Position numbers and translations under genes: made by a program
Assembly (NCBI GenBank): GCA_963701265.1
Contig: OY969581.1
Coordinates: forward strand, 1,984,001 to 2,048,000
DNA length: 64,000 nt
From: VRUE01 sp963701265
GTDB lineage: Bacteria > Actinomycetota > Thermoleophilia > Solirubrobacterales > 70-9
Direction of reading: 5' to 3'
The notes under the pieces: model-generated
Seen by the model: only the letters and a program-made list of their open reading frames with translations
What the model was told of the DNA's origin: nothing
Databases searched by the model: none
Shown here: positions 49,477 to 57,602 of the stretch, in pieces
Layout of the letters: each line of letters opens with the position of its first letter
Position numbering within the stretch: the stretch's first letter is position 1

Positions 49477-50691
49477 CTAGATCTTGTGCCTCTGCAAGAG
49501 CTTCTTGCCGATCACCATGCGTTGGATCTCCGAGGTCCCCTCGCCGATCAGCAGCAGCGGGGCGTCGCGGTAGAGGCGCTCGATCTCGTACTCCTTCGAG
49601 TAGCCGTAGCCGCCGTGGATGCGGAAGCACTCCTCGACGCACTCCTTGCCGGTCTCCGAGGCGAGCAGCTTGGCCATGCCGGCCTCGAGGTCGGAGCGCA
49701 CGCCGGCGTCCTTCATCCGCGCCGCCTTGCGGGTGACGAGGCGGGCGGCCTCGATCTTGGTCGCCATGTCGGCGAGCTTGAACTGGATCGCCTGGTGCTG
49801 GGCGATCGGCTTGCCGAAGGTCTTGCGCTCCTGTGAGTAGCGCAGAGCCAGCTCGAGGGCGCGCTGGGCGATGCCGACGCCGCGGGCGGCGACGTTGACC
49901 CGGCCGACCTCGAGCGCATCCATCATCTGGATGAAGCCCTCGCCGACCCCCGCCTCCTCGCCGCCGAGCACGCGCTCGGGCGGGCAGCGGTAGCCGTCGT
50001 AGACGAGCTCGGTCGACTCGACGCCCTTGTAGCCCATCTTCTTGATCTTGGGCGGCACGTTGAGGCCCTTGAAGTCACCCTCACCGATTTCCTCCCAGGG
50101 CTTCTTCTCGGTGATGAAGCAGGTCATCCCCTTGTAAGCCGGTTCCGCCTTGGGGTCGGTCTTCATCAAGACGAAGACGACGCTGGAACCGAGGCCGTTG
50201 GTGACCCACATCTTCTGGCCGTTGAGCTCCCAGTTGCCGTCCTCGCCCTTCTTGGCCGTCGACTTGATGCCCTGCACGTCGGAGCCGACCTCGGGCTCGG
50301 AGAGCGAGAAGGCGGCGCGGATCTCGCCGGTCGCCATCTTCGGCAGGAAGTACTCCTTCTGCTCGTCGGTGCCGAACTTCATCAAGAGGTAGGAGCCGAT
50401 GAAGTGGGTGTTGACGACGCCGGAGATCGAGATCCAGCCGCGCGAGAGCTCTTCGACGATCATCGCGTAGGTGGTCAGATCGAGGCCCATGCCGCCGTAC
50501 TCTTCGGGAATCGTCACCCCGAAAAGGCCGAGCTCCTTCATTTCCTCGACGATCGGCTCCGGGTAGGAGTCCTCGTGGTCGTAGTGCTCGGCGTTGGGGA
50601 TGATCTTCTCGTCGGCGAACTGGCGCACCATTTCGGTGATCGCCTGCTGCTCGTCGGTCTGCTCACGGAAGGCGGCGGTATCTACGGCCAT
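49477..50691 (-). CDS. acyl-CoA dehydrogenase, candidate methylsuccinyl-CoA dehydrogenase
   Basis: A 404-residue FAD enzyme: FSLSEPEVGSDVQGIKSTAK and KMWVTNGLGSSVVFVLMKT (FAD/substrate), FGKPIAQHQAIQFKLADMAT, and IHGGYGYSKEYEIERLYRDA followed by IGEGTSEIQRMV with the catalytic Glu. It oxidises an acyl-CoA at C2-C3. Context with ccr, ecm and MaoC makes methylsuccinyl-CoA a good candidate, but many acyl-CoA dehydrogenases share these motifs. It is first of a three-gene minus-strand group. Confidence 0.85.
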   Translation of the reverse strand: MAVDTAAFREQTDEQQAITEMVRQFADEKIIPNAEHYDHEDSYPEPIVEEMKELGLFGVTIPEEYGGMGLDLTTYAMIVEELSRGWISISGVVNTHFIGSYLLMKFGTDEQKEYFLPKMATGEIRAAFSLSEPEVGSDVQGIKSTAKKGEDGNWELNGQKMWVTNGLGSSVVFVLMKTDPKAEPAYKGMTCFITEKKPWEEIGEGDFKGLNVPPKIKKMGYKGVESTELVYDGYRCPPERVLGGEEAGVGEGFIQMMDALEVGRVNVAARGVGIAQRALELALRYSQERKTFGKPIAQHQAIQFKLADMATKIEAARLVTRKAARMKDAGVRSDLEAGMAKLLASETGKECVEECFRIHGGYGYSKEYEIERLYRDAPLLLIGEGTSEIQRMVIGKKLLQRHKI

Positions 50692-50810
50692 GGCTCCTAG
50701 CTCGGGTCGGGTGCGGACGGGAGCGACAGGATATCGGCGGCACGCCGCGGGACCGCGGCAGGCCCCCGACGAGTCCGACCGCGGCAGCTAGTACATACGT
50801 CCAGACTTGA

Positions 50811-50842
50811 CAGATCTCGATCTCCCCCGAGGGCGAGATCTG
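50811..50842 (+). promoter_or_regulatory. leader hairpin before the CAP-domain gene
   Basis: CAGATCTCG (50811-50819) and CGAGATCTG (50834-50842) are perfect 9 bp inverted repeats. They end just before the GAGAAGGAG ribosome binding site of ATG 50857. Pairing could regulate translation or mark an operator. TTGACA at 50807-50812 overlaps the left arm and may be a -35 box. Confidence 0.45.
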
Positions 50843-50856
50843 ACGAGAAGGAGACG

Positions 50857-51411
50857 ATGGCATCCAAGCTCGCCTATCCGGTCGTGATCGCGCTGGCGCT
50901 CCTCGCCCTGGCCGCGCCAGGTGCGGGCGCCTCCTTGATCGCCCCCGCGGCGGCCTGCCCAAATCAGACCGACGCTTCCGCTCCGCTCCCGGTTCAAGAG
51001 CAGGCGATGCGCTGCATGACCGACTTCGCCCGTGCCGGAGCAGGACTGGGCGCGCTCGCCGACTCCGCCCAGCTCGATCTCTCCTCCCAGGCCAAGGGCA
51101 CCGACGTACTGCGCTGCAACAGCTTCAGCCACACCGCCTGCGGCCGGGAATTCGCCTACTGGATGCGCCAGGCCGGCTACCTGTCCGAATCCTGCTGGCG
51201 CGTGGGCGAGAACCTCGCCTGGGGCACCGGCACCTACGGCACGGTGCGCTCGATCTTCCGGGCTTGGATGAGGTCGCCGGAGCACCGACAGAACATCCTC
51301 GGCGACTACGAAGCGCTGGGCCTGAACCGCCAGGTTGGTGAGCTCGAAGGGCAGGCCAACACGGTCGTATGGACCGCGCACTTCGGCTCCCACTGCGGAG
51401 CAGCCTCGTGA
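50857..51411 (+). CDS. secreted CAP-domain protein
   Basis: A 184-residue exported protein with a signal peptide (VVIALALLALAAPGAGA) and a SCP/PR-1 CAP domain: LGALADSAQLDLSSQAKG, CWRVGENLAWGTG near 109, AWMRSPEHRQNIL near 132 and VVWTAHFG near 170. Several cysteines suggest disulphides. AGAAGGAG precedes ATG 50857. It overlaps the following lipoprotein by 4 bp. Confidence 0.88.
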   Translation: MASKLAYPVVIALALLALAAPGAGASLIAPAAACPNQTDASAPLPVQEQAMRCMTDFARAGAGLGALADSAQLDLSSQAKGTDVLRCNSFSHTACGREFAYWMRQAGYLSESCWRVGENLAWGTGTYGTVRSIFRAWMRSPEHRQNILGDYEALGLNRQVGELEGQANTVVWTAHFGSHCGAAS

Positions 51412-51926
51412 CTCGCGCCACGGTCGTCGCGGCGATGGTGCTGGCGCTGCTATTGCCGGGCTGCGGCGGATCGGGCTCGGAGTCCGAACAGCAATCGAGC
51501 CCGGGTGCGGCCGAGGTCGTCAGCCCGGACTCCCTGCGGCAGACCTCCTCGGAAGCAGCGACGCCGATCTACTGGGCCGGCGAACAGGATGGGACGGAGC
51601 TGGAGCTGAGCCAGCCGGACGAGGACCGCACCTACGTGCGATACCTGACCGACGATGCCGCGGCGGGCGACGAGCGAGCCGACTTCCTCACCGTCAGCAC
51701 CTACGCACAGCCCAACGCGGTCGCCGTCCTGCGTCGCCAGAGCGAGCGGTCGGGAGGCACGATCGGCCACGCCCCGGGCAACGCCACCGTCTACTACGAC
51801 CAGGCGAACCCCCGCAGCGTGTACCTCGCTTACCCCGGCTCTTCGGTCGAGGTCGAGGTCTACGACCCGAGCTTCGAGCGGGCACTGCGCCTCGTCGACT
51901 CAGGCCAAATCGTCGCGGTCGACTGA
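51408..51926 (+). CDS. small lipoprotein
   Basis: A 172-residue protein from GTG 51408 (GTGA overlap). The lipobox LLPGC (cysteine 19) is followed by a Ser/Glu-rich spacer, then a beta-rich domain (GEQDGTELELSQPDEDRTYV; DFLTVSTYAQPNAVAVLRRQ; GSSVEVEVYDPSFERALRLV). No family assigned. It is co-transcribed with the CAP protein and ends before a strong hairpin. Confidence 0.78.
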   Translation: MTRATVVAAMVLALLLPGCGGSGSESEQQSSPGAAEVVSPDSLRQTSSEAATPIYWAGEQDGTELELSQPDEDRTYVRYLTDDAAAGDERADFLTVSTYAQPNAVAVLRRQSERSGGTIGHAPGNATVYYDQANPRSVYLAYPGSSVEVEVYDPSFERALRLVDSGQIVAVD

Positions 51927-51945
51927 CTCCAAGGATCACCAAAAC

Positions 51946-51981
51946 GCCGCCGCCCACCCCGACTGTGGGGTGGGCGGCGGC
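51946..51981. terminator. 15 bp stem bidirectional terminator
   Basis: GCCGCCGCCCACCCC (51946-51960) and its perfect complement at 51967-51981 enclose a 6 nt loop. It lies between convergent genes (lipoprotein and collagen-like protein), with AAAA on the left side of the stem giving a U-run for the minus-strand transcript. Confidence 0.8.
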
Positions 51982-52004
51982 ACAGCAGCGATCTTCAACT
52001 TGGA

Positions 52005-53546
52005 CTACGGCTGGTAGTCGAGGCGGAAGAACGCCGAGCTGGTGTCGGGGGTGTTGTTCTCGGTCGCGAGGACCGAGATCGCATCCCCGGCGGAGAACAA
52101 CTGTGCGTTGACTTTGTCTTCGCAGCTCGTACTGCTGCTGGAAACCGTGCAGGTGATGCCGGTGCTGACGGGAACAGCGGCACCCGCCGGGTCCCTGCGC
52201 ACGGTGAACGTGTAGCTGTCGGTGCTGCCGTTGGGAGCGGCGGTCAGGTAGACCCGCAGGTTGCTGACTTTCCCGCCCGTTGGCAGCACTTCCTGAATCG
52301 CCGCCTCAGGAGCCGTGCTCAGGTCGATCGAGGGGCCGAAGAAGCGGCTGCCCATGTTGTTGGCGATGGAGGAGCTGTTGCCGCCTCCGCGGATCTCACG
52401 AGCAGCGGCCGAGCCAGTCGGTCCTTTGTCGCCGGGCAGACCCTTGTCTCCAGTCAGACCCTTGTCGCCCTGGGGACCCTTGTCGCCCGTGACGCCCTTA
52501 TCTCCTTGGAGACCCTTGTCCCCGGTCGGGCCCTTCTCGCCAGTGTCGCCCTGGAGACCCTTGTCCCCGGTCGGGCCCTTCTCGCCAACCGGACCCTGCG
52601 GTCCGATCGGACCTTCGGGACCAGCGGGACCGGCCTCGCCCTGCAAGCCCTTCTCACCAGGCTCGCCTTGGAGGCCCTTCTCACCAACAGGTCCCTGCTC
52701 ACCAGCCGGGCCTTGCTCGCCAACGACACCCTTGTCGCCGGGCTCGCCCTGCGGGCCCTTCTCGCCGACGGGTCCCTTCTCGCCAGCGTCGCCCTGCGGG
52801 CCTTGCTCGCCGGGCAGGCCCTTGTCGCCGGCCTCACCCTGCGGACCCTTGTCGCCGGGCTCGCCTTGGAGGCCCTTGTCGCCGATGGGACCCTGCTCAC
52901 CTGCGGCACCCTTGTCGCCGGGCTCGCCCTGCGGACCCTTCTCACCAACCGGACCCTTCTCTCCAGCGTCGCCCTGCGGGCCTTGCTCGCCGGGCAGACC
53001 CTTGTCGCCGGGCAGACCCTTGTCGCCGGCCTCACCCTGCGGACCCTTGTCGCCGGGCTCGCCTTGGAGGCCCTTGTCGCCAGCGGGCCCCTTGTCGCCC
53101 TGAGGACCCTTGTCCCCGGTCGGGCCCTTCAGGCCGGGATCGCCATTCGGACCCTTGTCGCCATTCGGACCCTTGTCGCCGGGCAGACCCTGGTCGCCCC
53201 GCGGGCCTTTCTCGCCCTGGGGGCCCTGGAGCCCGACCGGGCCCTGGGGGCCGGTGGCGCCCGTGGCGCCGCTTTCGGCCTGAGCGCCGAGAACGCCCTG
53301 GCTGCCGGAGGCGGTCAGGAACGTGGCACCGCGCTCGCTGCCCTTGCAGCTGGCTTTCGCCGAGATCAGGCGGACGGTGCCCTTGTGCTCGCCGCTGCGC
53401 GCGACGCAGAGGTTGAGTGCGTTTGCAGAAGTTGTCTGTGCCGCCTGCGCGGACGTGGATGCCAACGACAGGCATGCCAGCAGACAAGCCGCGAGGCAGA
53501 GGCCGACGCTGCGCAAGCGAGGCTGTGCAATTGATCGAGCGGTCAT
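52005..53546 (-). CDS. secreted collagen-like protein
   Basis: A 513-residue protein: signal peptide (SVGLCLAACLLACLSLASTS), an N-terminal domain with two cysteines (LNLCVARSGEHKGTVRLISA), then about 95 uninterrupted Gly-X-Y triplets (residues 93-377; GDKG, GEKG and GPQ dominate), and a C-terminal beta domain with a disulphide (YTFTVRRDPAG; CTVSSSSTSCEDK). Charged K/D/E triplets stabilise bacterial collagen triple helices without hydroxyproline. It is probably a trimeric surface or matrix protein. AAGGAG lies 10 nt upstream of ATG 53546. Confidence 0.88.
   Translation of the reverse strand: MTARSIAQPRLRSVGLCLAACLLACLSLASTSAQAAQTTSANALNLCVARSGEHKGTVRLISAKASCKGSERGATFLTASGSQGVLGAQAESGATGATGPQGPVGLQGPQGEKGPRGDQGLPGDKGPNGDKGPNGDPGLKGPTGDKGPQGDKGPAGDKGLQGEPGDKGPQGEAGDKGLPGDKGLPGEQGPQGDAGEKGPVGEKGPQGEPGDKGAAGEQGPIGDKGLQGEPGDKGPQGEAGDKGLPGEQGPQGDAGEKGPVGEKGPQGEPGDKGVVGEQGPAGEQGPVGEKGLQGEPGEKGLQGEAGPAGPEGPIGPQGPVGEKGPTGDKGLQGDTGEKGPTGDKGLQGDKGVTGDKGPQGDKGLTGDKGLPGDKGPTGSAAAREIRGGGNSSSIANNMGSRFFGPSIDLSTAPEAAIQEVLPTGGKVSNLRVYLTAAPNGSTDSYTFTVRRDPAGAAVPVSTGITCTVSSSSTSCEDKVNAQLFSAGDAISVLATENNTPDTSSAFFRLDYQP
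52416..53270 (-). repeat. Gly-X-Y coding repeat array
   Basis: About 855 bp coding for roughly 95 collagen triplets, with an internal near-duplication: triplets about 23-40 reappear as 45-60 with a two-triplet difference (GLQGEPGDKGPQGEAGDKG; GEQGPQGDAGEKGPVGEKG). It is a protein-coding repeat prone to slippage, not a CRISPR: units vary and there are no spacers. Confidence 0.85.
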
Positions 53547-53647
53547 TTCCGGTGAATCTCCTTACTGGTAGAGAGGGCCCCTGGGGGGTGCCCTCACAGA
53601 GGGCGAATCAGGGCCGCGTCACCGGAAAGAACGTACGAATGTCGTAC
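53546..53647 (-). promoter_or_regulatory. structured leader of the collagen-like gene
   Basis: TTTCCGGTGA (53546-53555) and TCACCGGAAA (53619-53628) are perfect 10 bp inverted repeats bracketing the leader, the first overlapping the start codon. Just upstream, GTACGA-ATG-TCGTAC (53633-53647) is a perfect palindrome, a possible operator. Pairing of the two arms could control access to the AAGGAG site. Confidence 0.45.
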
Positions 53648-53698
53648 TTCTTCGCCTGGACATTTGTCCAACTTTGTGAAAGTGGCTTAAGTCGAGGC

Positions 53699-55138
53699 CT
53701 AAGCGGAGCCCTGATACCCGAAGGCGGAAGCCGACGCCTGCGCCTTCAACAGCATCTCCTCGAGCTCCTCGTCGGGATCGGAGTCGACGACGATCGCACC
53801 GCCGGCGCCGATCGTGGCTTTGCCCGCCTCGACCACAATCGTCCGGATCGCAACGCTGAGATCACAAGCTCCGCCGGCGCCGAAGTAGCCGATTGCGCCG
53901 GAGTAGACGCCGCGGGCCGCGCCCTCGAGCTCATCGATGATCTCCATCGTGCGCTGTTTCGGCGCCCCGGTCATCGAGCCGGGCGGGAAGCAGGCGCGCA
54001 CGCACTCGAGCGGGCCCAGCTCGGGCCGCAGCTGTCCGCGCACGCTGGAGACGAGCTGGTGCACGGTCTCATAGGTCTCGACCTCCATCAGCTCCGGCAC
54101 CTCGATGCTGCCCACCCGGCAGACCCGACCGAGGTCGTTGCGCATCAGGTCGACGATTGTCACGTTCTCGGCCTGGGACTTCTCGGCGCTGCGCAAGCCG
54201 GCGGCGAGCTGCGCGTCCTCGGCGGGCGTGAGGCCGCGCCGGCTGGTGCCCTTGATTGGCCGCGTTTCAGCGCTGCCCTGGCGATCGACCGCGAGAAAGC
54301 GCTCCGGCGAGGAGCTCAGCACGGCGAGGTCGCCGAAGCGCAGGTAGGCGGAGAAGGGGGCCGGATTGGCACGGCGCAGCGCTCGGTAGAGCTCGAGCGG
54401 AGAACTGGTGGATGCGGTCTCAAACGCGTTCGTCAGGCAGATCTCGTAGCTGTCCCCGGCGGTTAAGTAGCGCTTGCAGGCGGCGATGTCCGCGCGGTAG
54501 CGCCGCCGTGAGCGGCGCAAGGCAAGCGGCGACGAAGCCGCATCCAGTCGCGGTTCGCCGAGCGATGGCAGCAGCGCCAGCCGCGCTGCGGTCTCCTCGA
54601 CCCAGGAATCGTCCGCGGCGAGGCTGAGCAGGTAGGTGTGCTGCTCCTGGTGATCGAAGGCGAGGAGGCGATCAGCGAAGACAAAGGCGGCGTCTGGGGT
54701 CGAAGCCATGTGGGCGGCGGCGCCGTCGCACTCGGCCTTGAGCTCGTAGCCGAGATAGCCGGCGAAGCCGCAATCGAAGTCGAAGGGCAGCTCGGCGCCG
54801 GGCGAGCGCCGCCGCTCCAGCTCGCGACCGAGGTAGTCGAAGATCGATTCAGCGCGCGTTTCGCGCTGGCCGGCGCGCTCGATCTGAACCTCGCCCGCAC
54901 CGACGTCGTAGGTGACCACGGCTGCGAGCGGTCCCTCGCTGTCCCCCATGAAGGAGAAGCGGCTGCGCTCACCGGTGCCGCTGCTGTCCAACCAGAAGGC
55001 GCAGGGACTCCTCCCATATATATGGACGAAGGCTCGCTCGGGATCCGGCATCAGATCAAGCCGGCGCACCGCGAGCGGCAGGACCTCGGGCTGGCGCGCG
55101 GCCGGCATCCGGTGCAAGATATCCGGCAATGTCAGCAC
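53699..55138 (-). CDS. pabB: aminodeoxychorismate synthase component I
   Basis: A chorismate-binding enzyme of up to 479 residues converting chorismate and ammonia to aminodeoxychorismate for folate. PIKGTSRRG carries the catalytic lysine specific to PabB (anthranilate synthases have Ala). ENVTIVDLMRNDLGRV, ACFPPGSMTGAPKQRTMEII and GYFGAGGACDLSVAIRT follow. ATG 55138 overlaps the divergent pabC start by 10 bp; in-frame ATG 55108 or later is likelier. No glutamine amidotransferase (pabA) is in the window. Confidence 0.9.
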   Translation of the reverse strand: MLTLPDILHRMPAARQPEVLPLAVRRLDLMPDPERAFVHIYGRSPCAFWLDSSGTGERSRFSFMGDSEGPLAAVVTYDVGAGEVQIERAGQRETRAESIFDYLGRELERRRSPGAELPFDFDCGFAGYLGYELKAECDGAAAHMASTPDAAFVFADRLLAFDHQEQHTYLLSLAADDSWVEETAARLALLPSLGEPRLDAASSPLALRRSRRRYRADIAACKRYLTAGDSYEICLTNAFETASTSSPLELYRALRRANPAPFSAYLRFGDLAVLSSSPERFLAVDRQGSAETRPIKGTSRRGLTPAEDAQLAAGLRSAEKSQAENVTIVDLMRNDLGRVCRVGSIEVPELMEVETYETVHQLVSSVRGQLRPELGPLECVRACFPPGSMTGAPKQRTMEIIDELEGAARGVYSGAIGYFGAGGACDLSVAIRTIVVEAGKATIGAGGAIVVDSDPDEELEEMLLKAQASASAFGYQGSA

Positions 55139-55923
55139 CTCCCCACGCCGATCCTGGCTGGGGCGTCTTCGAGACCATGCTGGTCTTCGCCGGCCGGCCG
55201 GTCGAGCTCGATGCCCACATCGAGCGGCTCAGCACGAGTGTCGAGGCGCTCTACGGCCGCGCCCTGCCCAGCGAGGCGCGGACCTTGGCGAGCGACTGCG
55301 CCCGGGGGATCGAGCACGGCAAACTGCGCCTCACGGCAGTGCCAACCGGCAGCGAGCTGCGGCTGCACGCGAGCGCAAGCGAGATCGACCCCGGCAGCAT
55401 CTTTCCGGCGGCCGACCGCGGTGCCGCCTTGCGCAGCACCGTCGTCGCCGGTGGCCTCGGTGAGCACAAGTGGGCCGATCGAAGGCTGCTCGACCGCGCC
55501 GCGGCCGCCGCGCCGGACGACGAGCTGCCCCTGCTCCTCGATGCGGATGGCACCGTCCTCGAGGCCTCCCGGGCCAGCGTCTTCGTGATCCGCGCGGGCC
55601 GGCTGGCGACACCGCCCACGGACGGGCGCATCCTGCCCTCAATCGCCCGTCAGCAGACGATCGAAGTGGCGGCCGCGGAGGGATTCGAGACAAGCGAAGA
55701 GCCTCTGACCCTCGTGGATCTGCAGGCCGGCGAGGTCTTCCTGACCGGCTCGGTGCGCGGGATCGAGCCGGCGCTTGCGCTCGACGGCGTCGAGCTGGCG
55801 CCGCCCAGAGAGATCAGTGGGCGGGTTGCGGCCGGCCTGCGGGATCGCTGGCTGCGGGCGGCGCCAGTGGAACCCGTTGCAGCTGTCGCAGGCGAGCGAC
55901 GAGCCGGTCGGCACGAGCGCTGA
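55129..55923 (+). CDS. pabC: 4-amino-4-deoxychorismate lyase (class IV aminotransferase fold)
   Basis: A 264-residue PLP enzyme releasing pyruvate to give p-aminobenzoate. WGVFETMLVFAGRPVELDAH is the N-terminal substrate loop, GEHKWADRRLLD holds the PLP lysine K114, and EASRASVFVIRAG with GRILPSIARQQTIE match the fold. The start abuts or overlaps the divergent pabB start. The C-terminus overlaps a minus-strand hypothetical gene. Divergent pabB and pabC imply a shared control region. Confidence 0.88.
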   Translation: MSAPPHADPGWGVFETMLVFAGRPVELDAHIERLSTSVEALYGRALPSEARTLASDCARGIEHGKLRLTAVPTGSELRLHASASEIDPGSIFPAADRGAALRSTVVAGGLGEHKWADRRLLDRAAAAAPDDELPLLLDADGTVLEASRASVFVIRAGRLATPPTDGRILPSIARQQTIEVAAAEGFETSEEPLTLVDLQAGEVFLTGSVRGIEPALALDGVELAPPREISGRVAAGLRDRWLRAAPVEPVAAVAGERRAGRHER

Positions 55924-56230
55924 AGTCACTGAGGCTGTCGTCCTCTTCGCCCTCGGCCGTTGGTGCCGGCGGCGATACGGCCACCATCGAGGCAACCCGG
56001 TCCTGCGCCTCGAGCGCGGTAGCGCTTGCCTTCTCGGCCAGCCCGGCGGCGCGCTCGGCCTGCTCGGCAGCGGAGATCGCCGCCGCACCGATCGTCATCA
56101 CCGCCGCCTCGGACGCCCGCGCCGTGGCCAGCGCCTCGTCCACCCGCCGCACCAGCTCGCCGATCAGCGGCGGTCGCGAGTGCTCGGGCAGCAGCCAGTC
56201 CTGCGTGCTGTCGCCGGTGCCAGCTGCCAT
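55814..56230 (-). CDS. putative coiled-coil protein
   Basis: A 138-residue frame from ATG 56230 with helix-rich Ala/Glu repeats (GAAAISAAEQAERAAGLAEK) and a polar loop (TAEGEEDDSLSDF). The last 110 bp overlap pabC in antisense, so the true stop side is doubtful. Codon use is typical of the genome. No family recognised. It may be real or a chance frame. Confidence 0.45.
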   Translation of the reverse strand: MAAGTGDSTQDWLLPEHSRPPLIGELVRRVDEALATARASEAAVMTIGAAAISAAEQAERAAGLAEKASATALEAQDRVASMVAVSPPAPTAEGEEDDSLSDFSARADRLVARLRQLQRVPLAPPAASDPAGRPQPAH

Positions 56231-56339
56231 CCACTCAAGGTACGGCGGCCACCGCGAAACTCCTCTGACAGGCACCCGAACGCGCGTTTGGCTTTTGCCT
56301 TAGATTTCGGCCAGACAACGACGAGCAACGAGGAGCAGC

Positions 56340-57392
56340 GTGAGAAACCCCAGAGACTTCTTCCAGCCCCAGGCAATCGGCGCCCCCGAGCCGCTGCACG
56401 AGATCCCCGTCAAGCCCTCGCGGATGATCCACTTCCTCGACTTCTCCAACGAGAAGATGGTCGAAAAGGCAGCCGGCATCGCGACCAAGACCGACATCCT
56501 GCTCGGCAACCTCGAGGACGCGATCCCGGTCGACCGCAAGGAGGCCGCGCGCAACGGCCTGGTCCAGGCGGCCAAGCAATCAGACTTCGGCCAGACCTCG
56601 CTCTGGACCCGGATTAACTCGCTGGAGAGCCCGTGGATCCTCGACGACCTCACCACGCTGGTGACCGAGATCGGCGACAAGCTCGAGGTCGTGATGGTGC
56701 CCAAGGTCGAGGGCGCCTGGGACATCCACTACGTGGACCGCCTGCTCGCCCAGCTTGAGGCCAAGGCCGGCCTCGACCGGCCGATCCTGATCCACGCCCT
56801 ACTCGAGACCGCCCAGGGAGTCGTCAACGTCGAGGAGATCGCCGCCGCCAGCCCGCGCATGCAGGGGATGAGCTTCGGGCCCGCCGACCTCGCCGCCTCG
56901 CGGCGGATGAAGACCACCCGCGTCGGCGGCGGCCACCCCGGCTACCGGGTGATGGAGGACCCAGCCGACCCCGAGAACCCCGAGGCCAACCGGGTCAGCG
57001 CCCAGCAGGACCTCTGGCACTACTCGATCGCCCGCATGGTCGACGCCTGCGCGGCGACCGGCATCCTGCCCTTCTACGGCCCCTTCGGCGACATCAAGGA
57101 CACCGCCGGCTGCGAGACCCAGTTCCGCGCCGCCTTCCTGATGGGCTGCGTCGGCGCCTGGTCGCTGCACCCGGTGCAGATCGACATCGCCAAGAAGGTC
57201 TTCAGCCCGCCCGCCGAGGAGGTCAAGTTCGCCAAGAAGGTGCTGGAGGCGATCCCCGACGGCGCCGGCGTGCACATGATCGACGGCAAGATGCAGGACG
57301 ACGCCACCTGGAAGCAGTGCAAGGTGATGGTTGAGCTGGCCGAGATGCTCGCGGCCAAGGATCCAGAGCTGGCCGAGACCTACGGTTTTTAG
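56340..57392 (+). CDS. CitE-like lyase, candidate malyl-CoA/beta-methylmalyl-CoA lyase
   Basis: A 350-residue HpcH/HpaI-CitE fold enzyme: LLGNLEDAIPVDRKEAARNG carries the acidic Mg2+ ligand, VVMVPKVEGAWDI and ALLETAQGVVNVEEIAAASP the second, and FLMGCVGAWSLHPVQIDIAK the C-terminal block. Such enzymes cleave malyl-CoA or beta-methylmalyl-CoA, the closing steps of the ethylmalonyl-CoA pathway. GAGGAG lies 6 nt upstream of GTG 56340. It stands alone, about 10 kb from ecm. Confidence 0.85.
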   Translation: MRNPRDFFQPQAIGAPEPLHEIPVKPSRMIHFLDFSNEKMVEKAAGIATKTDILLGNLEDAIPVDRKEAARNGLVQAAKQSDFGQTSLWTRINSLESPWILDDLTTLVTEIGDKLEVVMVPKVEGAWDIHYVDRLLAQLEAKAGLDRPILIHALLETAQGVVNVEEIAAASPRMQGMSFGPADLAASRRMKTTRVGGGHPGYRVMEDPADPENPEANRVSAQQDLWHYSIARMVDACAATGILPFYGPFGDIKDTAGCETQFRAAFLMGCVGAWSLHPVQIDIAKKVFSPPAEEVKFAKKVLEAIPDGAGVHMIDGKMQDDATWKQCKVMVELAEMLAAKDPELAETYGF

Positions 57393-57520
57393 CGCTGTTT
57401 TCTCAGGTTCTGCGATCGGCTCCGGCCTGACGGTGAACCAGTTCATTCGTTTCAACCGTAATCCCAATTTCCCCATGCATTTTTCGTTCCGCGCTAACGT
57501 GGAAGCGTGACTGTGCCGAT

Positions 57521-57599
57521 AGGGGGGAGGAACCGGGAAATCCCCGGTCCTACGCCAAAAAACACGAAGAAATCTCCCTAAAAAAAGGTAATCCCCCCT
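57521..57599 (+). promoter_or_regulatory. structured leader before the glycosyltransferase gene
   Basis: The 210 bp gap 57393-57602 has no gene. AGGGGGGA (57521-57528) is exactly complementary to TCCCCCCT (57592-57599), which ends 4 nt before ATG 57603. Inside, ACCGGG/CCCGGT (57532-57548) forms a small hairpin. No Shine-Dalgarno site precedes the ATG. The G-rich arm may itself act as or mimic such a site. A translation-control or riboswitch-like element is possible; no known class is recognised. Confidence 0.45.
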
Positions 57600-57602
57600 C
57601 CC

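Noticed and set aside
52315..53534. Repeat array as a possible CRISPR, or plus-strand Pro/Ser-rich repeat protein
   Set aside because: Units are short variable triplet codings without spacers; the minus strand gives a perfect Gly-X-Y collagen frame with signal peptide.
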